Of a stretch of DNA of 64,000 nucleotides, positions 42,687-52,792 are shown piece after piece. The DNA comes from Undaria pinnatifida (lineage: Eukaryota; Sar; Phaeophyceae; Laminariales; Alariaceae): positions 8,824,232 through 8,888,231 of the forward strand of contig JABAKD010000004.1 in assembly GCA_012845835.1 (NCBI GenBank), in the 5' to 3' direction. The notes under the pieces are model-generated. The model saw nothing but the letters and a program-made list of their open reading frames with translations, ran no database searches and was not told where the DNA came from. Both the position numbers and the translations under genes were made by a program. Numbering within the stretch: position 1 is the first letter of the stretch; each line of letters starts with the position of its first letter.

Positions 42687-42707
42687 CCCCCCCCCCCCCC
42701 CCCCCCT
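42687..42707 (+). repeat. Poly-C run
   Basis: About 21 C in a row within otherwise unassigned intronic sequence. Confidence 0.85.
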
Positions 42708-42913
42708 TCAACCGTACGAGCCTGCTTCTTCCCGTCTGACAAAACGTGAGATAGCTCTTGTTTTGTTAGACATGCTGTCGACGGTTACAAAGGAAACCCC
42801 CATGGCTTCGAAACCAGGAAGGCGTTACAGCAGGGATCGCCCAGTAAAAGGCGGTGTGGTGTGCGAGAGCAACAGCACCGCCTTATAGAGGAAAGCCGCA
42901 ATATTTATTTCAG

Positions 42914-43077
42914 GTTATTATGAGTTCAGTCGAGCGTGCCAAGCGATTTCGGCCGCCTTGTATCGGGATACCCGCCTTATACGGGGATACCACTTTAGTG
43001 GGGGGACCCCTGCTGCAATCCTATTTGAGTAAAATCGCTCGAGAAAGGTCCCAAAGTCGACGAGTTGGTGTATTGGA
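42914..43077 (+). CDS. Orphan exon candidate in the intron before exon 6
   Basis: 164 nt between the acceptor TATTTATTTCAG and a perfect donor, TTGGA|GTAAGT. It reads VIMSSVERAKRFRPPCIGIP, ALYGDTTLVGGPLLQSYL and SKIARERSQSRRVGVL, which looks protein-like. However, phase 0 in and phase 2 out does not fit between exon 5 (phase 2) and exon 6 (phase 2) of the surrounding model. It may be an alternative exon, a piece of an inserted transposon gene, or chance. Not recognised. Confidence 0.3.
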
Positions 43078-43583
43078 GTAAGTCGTACACGGGGTTGCCT
43101 AGGTCATCATGTGGTAGAGCATGTCAAGGTGGGAGCCGTCGATGGGCCCTCGGAAGCAGTCGTAAAACAGGTAACAGGTATCGATTATCGTTCTCTCCGC
43201 CAAAGAAAGGAAGGCCACTCTGAACATGCACTCCCGAAGACAAATTATAGTGTACAGAGCCAAAGTGGGCTCAACTCGATCATATCCGAGGTTGAGACCG
43301 CCAATCATATCAATAATTCTGCTCTTCTACCATCTCCGCTGATTCCATGCAGTCATAACATCATACATACGTCAGACTTGTGCGCAGGCATAAACCAACA
43401 AATCCAACCTCTGCACCCTGCCGAAAAATAGACCAATACCTGGGAATTATATCAATAACGCTTATTTTCATGTTCAGAGAAAAAATAAACTTTTTTTGAA
43501 ACTGTACTGCGGTCTAAAAGGCTACAGATGTGTGGAGATTCAATATAATGTGTTCGTGTTTGGTTTGTTCTTGGGCGCTGCAG

Positions 43584-43716
43584 TGATGCGGCTGAAAAGG
43601 AAGGGGACGACCGGGCGCTGCGAGCCCTGAGGGCGAGGGAGGCGCAGCTGGAGGCAAGGAAAAACAGAAGAAACCTGTTCATTCAGGCCGTCTGCGACGC
43701 TACCGACTTCGAAAAG
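43584..43716 (+). CDS. EF-hand protein, exon 6: charged coiled-coil-like region
   Basis: 133 nt between TTGGGCGCTGCAG and GAAAAG|GTGCTG. The first base completes the CG left by exon 5 to give Arg. It then reads DAAEKEGDDRALRALRAREA, QLEARKNRRNLFIQAVCDAT and DFEK. Alternating acidic and basic residues suggest a coiled coil. It ends in phase 0. Reading on without splicing gives a stop near 43787, but that extension overlaps a dispersed repeat (43738-43890), so splicing at 43716 is more likely. The next exon was not identified. The six exons sum to 1011 codons. Confidence 0.75.
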
Positions 43717-43737
43717 GTGCTGTTGCTGGAAAAACAT

Positions 43738-43890
43738 AGTTCGACGCGAGCCGCAAGAGATGTGTTGAATGAAGTCTTCTCGCGATAAAAATATAGACGC
43801 GTACCGTAGCGGGGAGGGGGGAGACGATCCTGCTTGCCTAGCTGACCCCGGGTCTGAGATACGTCTAGGGAAAAGGAAGGAGAAACAAAA
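43738..43890 (+). repeat. Dispersed repeat shared with 3450-3600 and 30200-30345
   Basis: Common order: AGTTCGACG/AGTCGACGAGG, TGAAGTCTT.TCGCGATA, AAAATATAGACGCGTACC or AAAATGAAAGGCACGCACC, GGGGAGG, then GGTCTGAGATACGTC or GATCTGAGTCGCGTC. The copy near 30200 is reversed. Confidence 0.6.
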
Positions 43891-45690
43891 GCGCGAAGAT
43901 AGTACAAGGGATGCATGCATGCGCAAGAACAACGAATAACCAAAACAAAATATGGTTACAAGTAGCGTTATTAGTAGAGGTTTTGTGACCTGTCTCTGGG
44001 TCCGAAAAAAACAGCAACAACAGCGCTATAATAGCTGCTACCCCTGGCAGCGCTACGGTAGTGCTTTGCGCTCGTGCTGTCTGCTGCCTAGCTCCATGCT
44101 CCACCGCGCAGTCGTCCTTTGCTGCACGATGGCGCTCCTTCTCTCTCAGGGAACTTTCTACTCGGTCGGGGTGCCAGATGAGTCATCCCACAGTGAGTGG
44201 TAGGGTTTGCACTTTTAGGGTGAAGCGTTTTTTCTGGGGGGTTGAGTTCCTCACACGAAGAACTACCGGTCAGTCCAACAACTTTACGGGGTAGGTTTTT
44301 GTTTCGGGAACTCCGGGGCATAGACGATTGGCCGGGCTGCGTAAAAACGAACGCCTTCGAAAGAGTCACGTTCCGCACGAGATATTGAGCTCCTTGTGGA
44401 CATCCCAGGAGCTCAGAAAATTCTTTAGAATATAACTGCCGCACGGCTACCACGGTGGGATTGCTCAGATTTTGCGAAATCGAGACCCGTGATAAAAAGC
44501 CATCCTCACTCTCTAACAAACCTTGTTTGTGTCGTCGGCGTCGACGGCCGGAGTCATCCCATGGTCGGGCTTGAGCCCCCTTTAGGGGTCAGACGTTTTT
44601 CTGGCCGATTGAGCCTGTCACTCAGGTGAAGAACCGTCGGTTCTAGAGCATTGACAATTTTTTTGGTCTCCAAGGAGCATGATTTTGCTTTTTAATTTTG
44701 AGGGGCTGCAGTAGCGCATGCGTGCAAGTGACGGGCCAGGTTGCGCGAACCAAAAAGCCTCCGAGAAGTTGCCTCTCGGGTTAACCGTTGAGAGCTCCTT
44801 CCTCATTGCTGGAATCTCAGAAAACGCCTGTTGTTGTTGCACCCCAAAAGCGTGGGACATGGCTCGGCGGAAAACAATGCAATGCCTTGAACTGGTGTGA
44901 CCTAATCGAACTTGGGACATTGTATGGTAGGGCTATGAATGGGTCAGCCCGGGGGGGGGGGGGGGGCCCCATTATTCGCAGCAAATACATCATTGACGCC
45001 TACAAACAAATATCACTAGCTGTCGTATCCTTCGATAATCTCTCACAACATGCCACTCTGTCCGTGAATATAAGAAACTTTTAAAGATTAGTATTGAATA
45101 AAAATGTTGCTTATATTCCCGTACATAGTCGTGTAGTTTTTTCTTGTCTATATATCGGGTCCGGATTAGCATGCCCCCCCCCCCCCCCCCCGCCGTAGAA
45201 CTTATGCTTATCCTGCCTCTTCGCCTGAGATCCGTTCGGGTGTTTTTTTTGTCACAGTTACAATCGTGCTAGGATAAGGCTGTAAAACGAAGCATAGAAC
45301 ACTTTTTGCACACAATATTTCGGATTCCCCGATGTAAAAGCTTGTTTTTGTTTTTCTCTCTCTTTCTCTGCATCTTTTTTAGTGATGAGCCATCCCATGG
45401 TAGGTAGAGGGTCGCGGCAGAAGGTCTCTGAGGTCCTCACATGAGGTAGGAACTCAACATCTCACCCGATACCACATGATTTTTCGAAGGCATTCGAGGT
45501 CGCACAAAAACCCTCGATATCAAGCTTCTATGCCTTAGTCCAAAAGTATAAAATGTACTCGAAAAAATACCTCATTGACCCCGCCAGTTCCTCTCACTTG
45601 TCATGAGGAACTCAATCGCCCAGGCAGGGACGTTTTGGCGCAATCATACAACTGCAACCCCTACCGTGTTGCAGATCCTTCCCGTCGGGT
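43891..45690. other. No gene confirmed; CATCCCA...CTCCTCAC repeats
   Basis: Three diverged units near 44170-44520, 44550-44920 and 45380-45560 share GAGTCATCCCA or GAGCCATCCCATGG, a GGGT(C/T)..CGTTTTTCTGG stretch, CCTCACA.GAGGAAC/GAAGAACTACCGG and GGAGCTC-type ends; a fourth is at 52830-52905. Poly-G at 44951 and poly-C at 45176. No exon is supportable. Confidence 0.5.
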
Positions 45691-45701
45691 ATTGGGGGAG
45701 A

Positions 45702-45723
45702 AGAAGAAACCTGTTCATTCAGG
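45702..45723 (+). repeat. 22-bp duplicate of part of exon 6
   Basis: Identical to 43666-43687, the exon 6 stretch coding RRNLFIQ (the run AGAAGAAACC followed by TGTTCATTCAGG). The bases on both sides differ. It may mark an old, mostly eroded duplication of the exon. Confidence 0.7.
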
Positions 45724-46139
45724 TTGTTTTTTCGATACGCCCCAGGCTTTCAGAAGGGCGTTTCAGAAAAATTTTGCCGCGCGTCTCGCTTGCCGCAGTT
45801 AGTTGCGTTTTTGTTTAACTGATTTACTTTAAAAACGAAAAAAAAATGTTCTATAAAAAAGATGCTTTAAAACACGTCAGCCGCGCGAGGTACGACAAAC
45901 TTAAGGGGTCGACGTTCGTCTTTTGGCAAGCTGCGCTCGATACACCTCGGCTGGCTCGTTTTTACCGATGTATATTGTTCTTCCAATATACATATGGCTC
46001 TCCCATGGACGTTGCCGGGCTGAACACCAACACCCGACGTACTACCAATTGTAGCGCTAGTAACCCGTATGCGCACTTCTTTGTTCTGTTTCTCCCGTGT
46101 ATTTTCGAGCAAAGTGTGAGAGGCGGGGGGGGGGGGGGG

Positions 46140-46440
46140 GGGGGGCTCAGGTTGTGCATGGCCGTAACGTAAAGCCTTATGAGCATAGGGACCCTCGCAT
46201 CCCTTATTATACTATGCCGGGACGGAGCACGTCGGGGTTTCACCAACCAGGCAGACATTGCTTGCACCAAGCGCGAAGCGCCGTGAGGTATTCGGCGAGT
46301 CGCACGAAGGGCGAACCATATCCTTCCAAGGACTGCTCGTAAGACGTACTTCGTCGCCTTGTGGGTATTTTCTTGCTTATGGATGACCGACGACCAATGA
46401 GTCGCTTTGTTTTCTGGCCTGGCCACTCGAGAGACAGCAA
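46140..46440 (+). repeat. Dispersed repeat (CTTGCACCAAGCGC family), copy 2
   Basis: Preceded by a run of about 20 G (46126-46145). Carries GCATGGCCGTA, CCGGGACGGAGCACGTCGGG, CTTGCACCAAGCGCGAAGCG, GTATTCGGCGAGTCGCACG, CTTATGGATGAC and GAGACAGCAATGGG. Confidence 0.75.
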
Positions 46441-46989
46441 TGGGTATGTATATGAACTGGGTCAGCTGTGATATATGTGTGTACCACCTTGGGTTGTTTG
46501 TGTTTTCCCCCTGGGGTATTCCTCAGCTCCAGAGTGACTGGAGCCTGTCCTGTGACCACGGACTTGATTATGCGAGTTAATGTGAGAACAACAACAACAA
46601 TACGTAACTGCCTCGTGGGTGCCTTGCCATATTCACACTACGAGATGCGATCATTCCGCTTGTTCATGGTCAGGGTTCCCCGCTCCGCACAATATGATCG
46701 AACTCGATAACCATCATGGTGACCGCCGAAAAAACAAGCAAACCGTACCCTGGTTGTCTAGCTCACGCAATGACTGGCATGTTTTACAGCACCGTTGCCA
46801 ACCAACGCCAACCCCAATATACATACAGTATGATGTTTTACAGCGGGGTAAATTGGCGGGGGGGCTACTACACAGTAGTACGTGGCGAGGAGAGTCTCCT
46901 CGAGGTCACTAAGATTTAGTTTGGGTCAGGTGATTAGCTATAACCTTTTAGCCAGGAATCGAACGGGCTGTTACCGTCTCAAGACCCTG

Positions 46990-47880
46990 ACACAAAAAGC
47001 TGACGAGATTCTTGTCCATGAAAAATGCCGTCCAACCATCCAACAAACCTCAGGAGAAGGACAGGCTTCGCAAGACGACGGCAGATGGCTACAGACGCGA
47101 GTTTGGCGGAAAACAAAGCTTGGATGGTGCCGCGTTTTCGTCGCCGTGCTCCGGGACATCTTCATTGGATACGTGGGATGGCAGTGCTGGCCTTGCGCCT
47201 TCGGAGGTTTATTGCGGAAGAATCGATAGCAGCTATAGCAGTAGACCTTACAGCAAAAGCAGCAGCCGCAGTAGTAGCGGCAGCAGCAGCAAAAGCAGGT
47301 GCAGAAGGAGAAGCAGGAGCAGAAATAGCAGAAACGGGACCAGAAACAACAACACCTACGTCGACAGCAGCAACAGCAGCAGCAGCACCAGCGGAAGTGA
47401 TTTCAGCATCAGCGACCCTGGCGCCGATGGCAGCTACGACGACAAATCGCTAGGGCCTGGAGATCACCGCCACCACCACCACCGCCACCACCAACATCAA
47501 CATCTTAAACAAAAACGCCACAAACATCACTAACACCAACACCACCAACATCGCCATCACCAGCACCAACACCACTAACACCAGCACCGCCAGCACCAGC
47601 ACCCCCCCCAACACCAGAACACCAACACCACCAACACCACCACCCCAAACGGACGGTTAGCCGTGAGACCAACCGCCAAACACGATTCCTCCTGCCCCCC
47701 CGCTGACAACCTCTACCTCTGCAGCGGCTCTAGCACGACTGGGCCGCCATCGATCGCTCCGAAACAATCGATCCAAAGTACGCCGGTAATAGCGTCAGTT
47801 ACCTCAAAGGGTACCGGTCGATTCTGGTCGCATGGGAGGTGGGGGGGAGGTCGCCGTCATCTTGAAAGATAATAGTAATA
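46990..47880 (+). CDS. Low-complexity coding candidate (uncertain)
   Basis: Two frames are open here. One (from 47012) reads NKPQEKDRLRKTTADGYRRE, SLDTWDGSAGLAPSEVYCGR and then Ser/Arg-rich sequence and His/Gln tracts. It meets two TAA stops inside the CAC/CAA microsatellite (47531 and 47573), then stays open to 47872 (DNLYLCSGSSTTGPPSIAPK). Another (from 47025) reads Ala-rich sequence. Composition resembles the repetitive N-terminal exon at 26961. It could be a decayed or spliced gene; neither splice sites nor homology settle it. Confidence 0.2.
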
Positions 47881-47921
47881 GTTTCTGCGCCTTGGGGTTT
47901 CCTTCTCGCGCAGGGGTCCCT

Positions 47922-48575
47922 CGATAAGGCGGTCTGAATAAGGAAGCATCTCCGATATAATGCGGTCTGATTAATGCGGTATCCCGATATAATGCGGTCT
48001 GATTAAGGCGATATCCCGATGAAATGCGGTCTGAGTAAGACGATATCCCCATATAAGGCCGTCTGAATAAGGCGACATCCCGATATAAGGCGGTCTGAGT
48101 AAGGCGGTATCCCGATATAATGCGGTCTGAGTAAGGCGATATCTAGATGTAATACGGTATGAGTAAGGCGATATCCCGATATAATGCGGTCTGATTAAGG
48201 CGGTATCCCGCTACAATGCGGCCTGAGTAAGGCGATATCCCGATATATAAAGCGGTCCGAATAAGGCGGTATCCCGATATTTAAGGCGGTCTGAATAAGG
48301 CGGTATACCGATATAATGCGGTCTGAGTACGGCGGTATCGCGATATAGGGCGGTCTGATTAAGGCGGTATACCGACATATTGCGGTCTGAGTAAGGCGGT
48401 ATCCCGATATAAGGCGGTCTAGTAAGGCGGTATCTCGACTTATTGCGGTCTGAGTAAGGCGATATCCCGATATAAGGCGGTCTGAGTAAGGCGGTATCCC
48501 GATATAAGGCGGTCTGAGTAAGGCGGTATCCCGGCATAATGCGGTCTGAGTAAGGCGGTATCCCGATATAATGCG
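47922..48575 (+). repeat. 33-bp minisatellite, about 20 units
   Basis: The unit is about GGCGGTATCCCGATATAA followed by TGCGGTCTGAGTAA. Units vary in GAGTAA/GATTAA, GGCGG/GGCGA and AAGGCGG/AATGCGG. There are no unique spacers, so it is not a CRISPR array. Minus-strand ORFs through it are repetitive artefacts. Confidence 0.92.
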
Positions 48576-48894
48576 GCCAAACATGCTTGGCGCAACTGGG
48601 GACTCGCACTCATAACCTGGACTGAAGCACGGCAGCTTCCCTCAATAAGGCGGTCGCATTGTTCTGGCAAAACCAACGCCTTGCTGGGGGCACCTCATTG
48701 CATCACAACTGCATGCACGTTTTATACGCACCATTAACTTGGAAATAGTGTTGGATTTTCTTCGCAGTTCAGGCAGGTTAATTCGGCTGCTGCCGATGCT
48801 GCTGATGATTCTGTATTCTTGCTGTTAATCCTCCGGCATGATGGTCCCGTCATCAGCCGAGGGAGCTGGGAGTGTGGGGGGGGGGGGGTGCTCA

Positions 48895-49186
48895 GTTCGT
48901 GCAAGGCCGTGTAGTCGTATGACCACAGACCCTCGCATCCCTACTATACCGGGACGGAGCACGTCGAGTTGTCACCAACCAGGCGGACCTTGCTTGCACC
49001 AAGCGCGAAGCGCCGTGAGGTGTTCGGCGAGTCGCAGGAAGGGTGAACTGCATCTATCTCCTTTCAAGAACCGGCTTGTAATACGGACTTCGGCACCTTG
49101 TGCCTACCTTTTTGCTCATGGATGACGGCGCCAAAAAGTTACTTTGTTTTCTGGTGCGGCCACTCTAGAGACAGCAATGGGGGGGG
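48895..49186 (+). repeat. Dispersed repeat (CTTGCACCAAGCGC family), copy 3
   Basis: Preceded by a G run (48879-48889). Order as in the other copies: CAAGGCCGTGTAGTCGTATG, CTCGCATCCCTACTATACCG, CTTGCACCAAGCGCGAAGCG, GTTCGGCGAGTCGCAGG, TGGATGACGGC and GAGACAGCAATGG. Confidence 0.75.
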
Positions 49187-49299
49187 AAGCGGGGGGGGAG
49201 AGGGGGGGGGGGCTACTTATGCGTTGCATGCCTTAGTCGTTTTGGCTTTTGACCACGCATCCCTTTCCAGACGAAGCACCGTTCCTACTGCAAACCGCT

Positions 49300-49800
49300 T
49301 CCAATACGCATTACAATCACCACCAACCACCACAACTTCCACCGCACACTACATACACCAACACCATCACAAAACCATGGCCAACACCAGCAACAATCAT
49401 GAACAACACCACCAACACCAGCAGCACCCACCAGCACCAGTATTACCAATCGAAGCCGTTACGGCCATCCTTTCTGCTAATGTACCTGGCAACGAGCGCC
49501 CAAATGTTCGAGGCGTCTCCCCGCCCATTAGATGTTGTTGGTATTGAAGATAGTGGTGTTTTATGGTGGTGATGGTCATGGTGGTGATGATGGCGGTGGT
49601 GGCGATGTGATTGCACTCTGTCCGGAACCGTAAGCTCCGGTGGTGCTATGGTGGTGTCCTTGGTGTCCGTGGGGGGAAGTGGTAGTGGCGGTTGTGGTGA
49701 TACTTGGAGTGGTAATGGTGAAAGTATGTTGTGGTGGTTATAGTGGCAGTTGGGGTGGCGGGGGCGGGTGGTGGTGGTGGTGGTGGTGGAGGTTGTCGAG
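49300..49800. repeat. CAC/CAA-rich then GGT/GTG-rich simple sequence
   Basis: Degenerate CAC/CAA triplets (49310-49440) give way to GGTGGT/GTGGTG triplets (49555-49800). Open frames here reflect the triplets. A short stretch after TTTTCGTCAG (about 49818-49970) reads LCEDLPVPVSPETRIENHTI in one frame, but with no other support. Confidence 0.6.
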
Positions 49801-50129
49801 GTTTATGCTGTTTTCGTCAGCACACGGCTGTGCGAAGACCTCCCCGTCCCCGTCTCCCCAGAAACAAGAATCGAGAACCACACCATAGACGGGTTGAGGA
49901 TACGGTACTGGTCAGATGCCGAAATCCAGACCCCTAAGAAATCATTTCATGACGGAAAAAACGCGCTCTAGCGCGAGAAGATTTTCAGCCTGACAACCTG
50001 CCCTCAGCTTGTAACGCGGCTGTTGATGTAAGTGACGAGGACGGCAAATTTCAATCTATGACCAAGCCTTCGGCAGATGGGATAGCTTTTGGGGCAGTGA
50101 CGAGGAGAGAAATTTCAGCTGGCCCTTCA

Positions 50130-50320
50130 CGGGTCATGACCCCCCCCGCGGACCGCGCCAGGAGATCATCAAATCTTCGCGGGTCGAGTGGGGTCGGGTC
50201 AGGAGGTGTTTAAAATATTACGGCACGGGTCGGGTCGGATCGGTTCGGGAGGGTTACAAATCTCGCAGGTCGGGAGTGGTTACCCTGACTCGACCTGACA
50301 CGCCGGGTGAAATGCCCTGG
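50130..50320 (-). repeat. GACCC-rich degenerate element
   Basis: GGGTCATGACCC, GCGGGTCGAGTGGGGTCGGG and CACGGGTCGGGTCGGATCGG units; same family as 19610-19815. Confidence 0.6.
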
Positions 50321-50561
50321 GAAATTCCAACCTATGCCCAAGGCCACCCTAGCCTAGGGGGTTCACTTTTGGAGGCGTTTTCGCTTGTTTGGGGTGTCTC
50401 GGGGGTAGCTCGCGCTCGAGTGACCCTCCTTGTTCCATTTTCGACCTTGAGCTTTCGTGAGTTGCTCTAATTTTTCGATGCGAAAATCCGCTAATAGAAC
50501 GGCAATTTAGGCACGCCGCGCCAAAAAAAAACTCTCCTGGCAGAGATTGATTCTACGATAG

Positions 50562-50933
50562 TGTTATAAGGCTTAGTTTGGGTAAGCTACTGGTTAACCT
50601 TTTGCAAGTGGCCAAACGGACTAATCCCCCACTAATACCTTAACAAATGACGTCGTCGACAGACCGTGGGTTTTTTTGGTCGTGGGTTCAAGCCCCACGT
50701 CCACCATAATAAGCTTTTTCAGACTTTCCCCATGTCGAACTTGGAGAAAACTCTCCCCAGTATGCCCAGGAAATGAATCCGCTTGGATATTGACAGGTCC
50801 GCCGTATATCCGGCCGACCTGCTATCCCGCCGTTTCAGGGGGGAAGAGTGTTATAAGGCTTAGTTTGGGCAAGCTATTGGTTAACCTTTTGCAAGTGGTC
50901 AAACGGACTAATACCCCCACTAGTTCCTTAACA
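50562..50933 (+). mobile_element. Miniature LTR retrotransposon (TRIM-like), copy 2, with target-site duplication
   Basis: 372 bp. LTRs at 50562-50645 and 50849-50933 are over 90% alike by eye, start TGTTATAAGGCTTAG and end TTAACA, so the tips form the inverted TGTTA/TAACA typical of LTRs. It is flanked by ATAG at 50558-50561 and 50934-50937. A purine run (AGGGGGGAAGAG, 50837-50848) abuts the right LTR as a polypurine tract should, and TGACGTCGTCGACAGACC sits two bases after the left LTR as a candidate primer-binding site. The interior is non-coding and contains a T-arm-like GTGGGTTCAAGCCCCAC. It must have depended on another element's proteins. Confidence 0.88.
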
Positions 50934-51301
50934 ATAGCCCCCGGCCCCCAAACCAGCGATTTTTCTTTAACGAACGTTTCATGGCTGCTCGACACAAAAG
51001 GACGGATACAATCGTAAAACAAAGTATCCGTATGTTTTGTTGGTGTGCAAAGGCCCTATCGATCGATGACGTCGGGGTGTCGAGGGACATCGCATTTTCA
51101 GGAGATACACGGCCGGGAGCTGGTTTTGAAGCCGGCGATTTCGTTAAAGAAACGTTGTGGGTCGCCCCCAGCTACCTACCGCAGAACGACTCCTGGAAAC
51201 CAGTTTCGCTCAAAACCTCGGCGGTGGTCAACAAAGGGTGTGCCCCCTCCCCCCTACCGTCGTCTTGGTTCTCAAAACCGTTTTTTTTTCCGTGAGGTTA
51301 A

Positions 51302-52330
51302 GACGCATGTAATGTGCTACGATGCAGAGGTAGCACTTTTCGTCTGAGAATCGTTTTCTGAATGAAGGGGCTCCTTAACCCCAAATGGTCGTAAATTGTA
51401 TTAAGATATTAAGGTATACCTCTTTCTGGCGAAAACGTTTTCTGAATGACGGGGCTCCTTGACCCCAAATGGTCGTAAATTGTATTAAGGTATCAAGGTA
51501 TACCTCTTTCTGGCGACGCGCCTCCTACACCCAAAATCGTCGGAAATACGCTATATTAAGGTGTGCCTCTTTCTGGCGAAAACGTTGTCTAAATGACGGG
51601 GCTCCTTAACCCCAAATGGTCGTAAGTTGTATTAAGGTATTAAGGTATTAAGGTATACCTCTTTCTGGCGAAAACGTTTTAGGAATGACAGGCCTCCTAA
51701 ACCCAACGTCGTCGGATATACGCCATATTAAGGTATACCTCTTTCTGGCGAAAACGTTTTCTGAATGGCGGGGCTCCTTAACCCCAAATGGTCGGAAATT
51801 GTATTATGGTATTAAGGTATACCTCTTTCTGGCGAAATCGTTTTCTTAGTCACGGACCTCCTCAACCCAAAATCGTCGGAAATACGCCATATTAAGGCAT
51901 ACCTCTCTCTGGCGAAAACGTTTTCGGAATGACGGGGCTCTATGACCCTAAATGGTCGTAAATTGTATTGAGGTGTTAAGGTATACATCTTTCTGACGAA
52001 AAGTTTTCTGAATCACGGCGGCTCCTTAACTCAAAATCGCCGGTAAGGAAATACACCGTCTTTTGCACGTGATTCTAGTTGTGTGTACCTAGGCCATTGG
52101 ATTATTCCATCCTACCTGTGTACCTGGTAGCAGTTTTATTTTTCTCCAAACAAACCGGTCTTGGGGGAGAGGTCTTAACCCCTTCAGAACCCCCGAACCC
52201 CTCCCTATACTAAATCCAAGTAATGTTGTCCCCCAAAACGGGTTTCCAGTTGTAAAGGGGTTAAGCTCCCGAGTCGAGGAAAAAAATTCTCATAAAAAAG
52301 GTGGTGCACCTCTAGATCGTAGCACGCGTC
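51302..52330 (+). mobile_element. MITE expanded by an internal ~95-bp tandem array (about 8 units)
   Basis: Bounded by GACGCATGTAATGTGCTACG at the left and CCTCTAGATCGTAGCACGC ending GTC at the right, flanked by TTAA and TTTA (imperfect 4-bp duplication). The interior from about 51340 to 52040 is some eight units of GGTATACCTCTTTCTGGCGA, AAACGTTTTCTGAATGACGG, GGCTCCTTAACCCCAAATGG and TCGTAAATTGTATTAAGGT. Units alternate between CCCCAAATGGTCG and CCCAAAATCGTCGG forms, hinting at a two-unit higher-order repeat. Confidence 0.85.
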
Positions 52331-52680
52331 TTTAGGGCGGTCCTCCACGGAGGCGGGGGAGTCGTGCTACGGTAAGTTCCCCCCCCCAATTTTTCTTTAA
52401 CGAAATCGCCGGTTTTGAAAACAGCTCCCGGCCGTATATCCTGAAATACGGTGCCCATTTCCACCCCGACGTCATCGCTCTATAGCCCTTTGCAAACGTG
52501 AAAATGTTTGAGGATGATTTTTTTTTAGCATCCTTCCTCGTCGGCTAGCAGCCATGAACCATGACCACGAAACGTTCGTTGAAGAAAATCGCCGGTTTTT
52601 TGGGGGGGAGGGTATCGTAAAATCAGACGGGGGCGCCGCCTCAAGAAAGAAAATAGCCCAGCTCTTCTACCGTAGCTCGT

Positions 52681-52768
52681 GCCCCCCCCTCCCCCCTCCC
52701 CCCCTCCCCCCTCCCCCCCCTCCCTCCCTCCCCCCTCCCCCCCTCCCCCCCTCCCCCCCGTCCCCCCT
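52681..52768 (+). repeat. C-rich (CCCCCCTCCC)n tract
   Basis: Nearly 90 bases of C with T at intervals; the other strand is a potential G-quadruplex former. Confidence 0.9.
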
Positions 52769-52792
52769 CCCTAGACTAAAGGTAACTTCGAA

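Noticed and set aside
43099-43308. Minus-strand ORF with a PIDGSHL-like string, suggestive of a Harbinger transposase
   Set aside because: Only a few residues match, other catalytic motifs are missing, and the frame is only 69 codons.
43717-43787. In-frame continuation of EF-hand exon 6 to a stop
   Set aside because: From about 43738 it is a dispersed repeat found at two other loci, and a usable donor (GAAAAG|GTGCTG) precedes it; kept only as a fallback end.
47922-48609. Possible CRISPR-like array and 130-codon repetitive ORFs
   Set aside because: Units are contiguous with no unique spacers and the genome is eukaryotic; this is a minisatellite.
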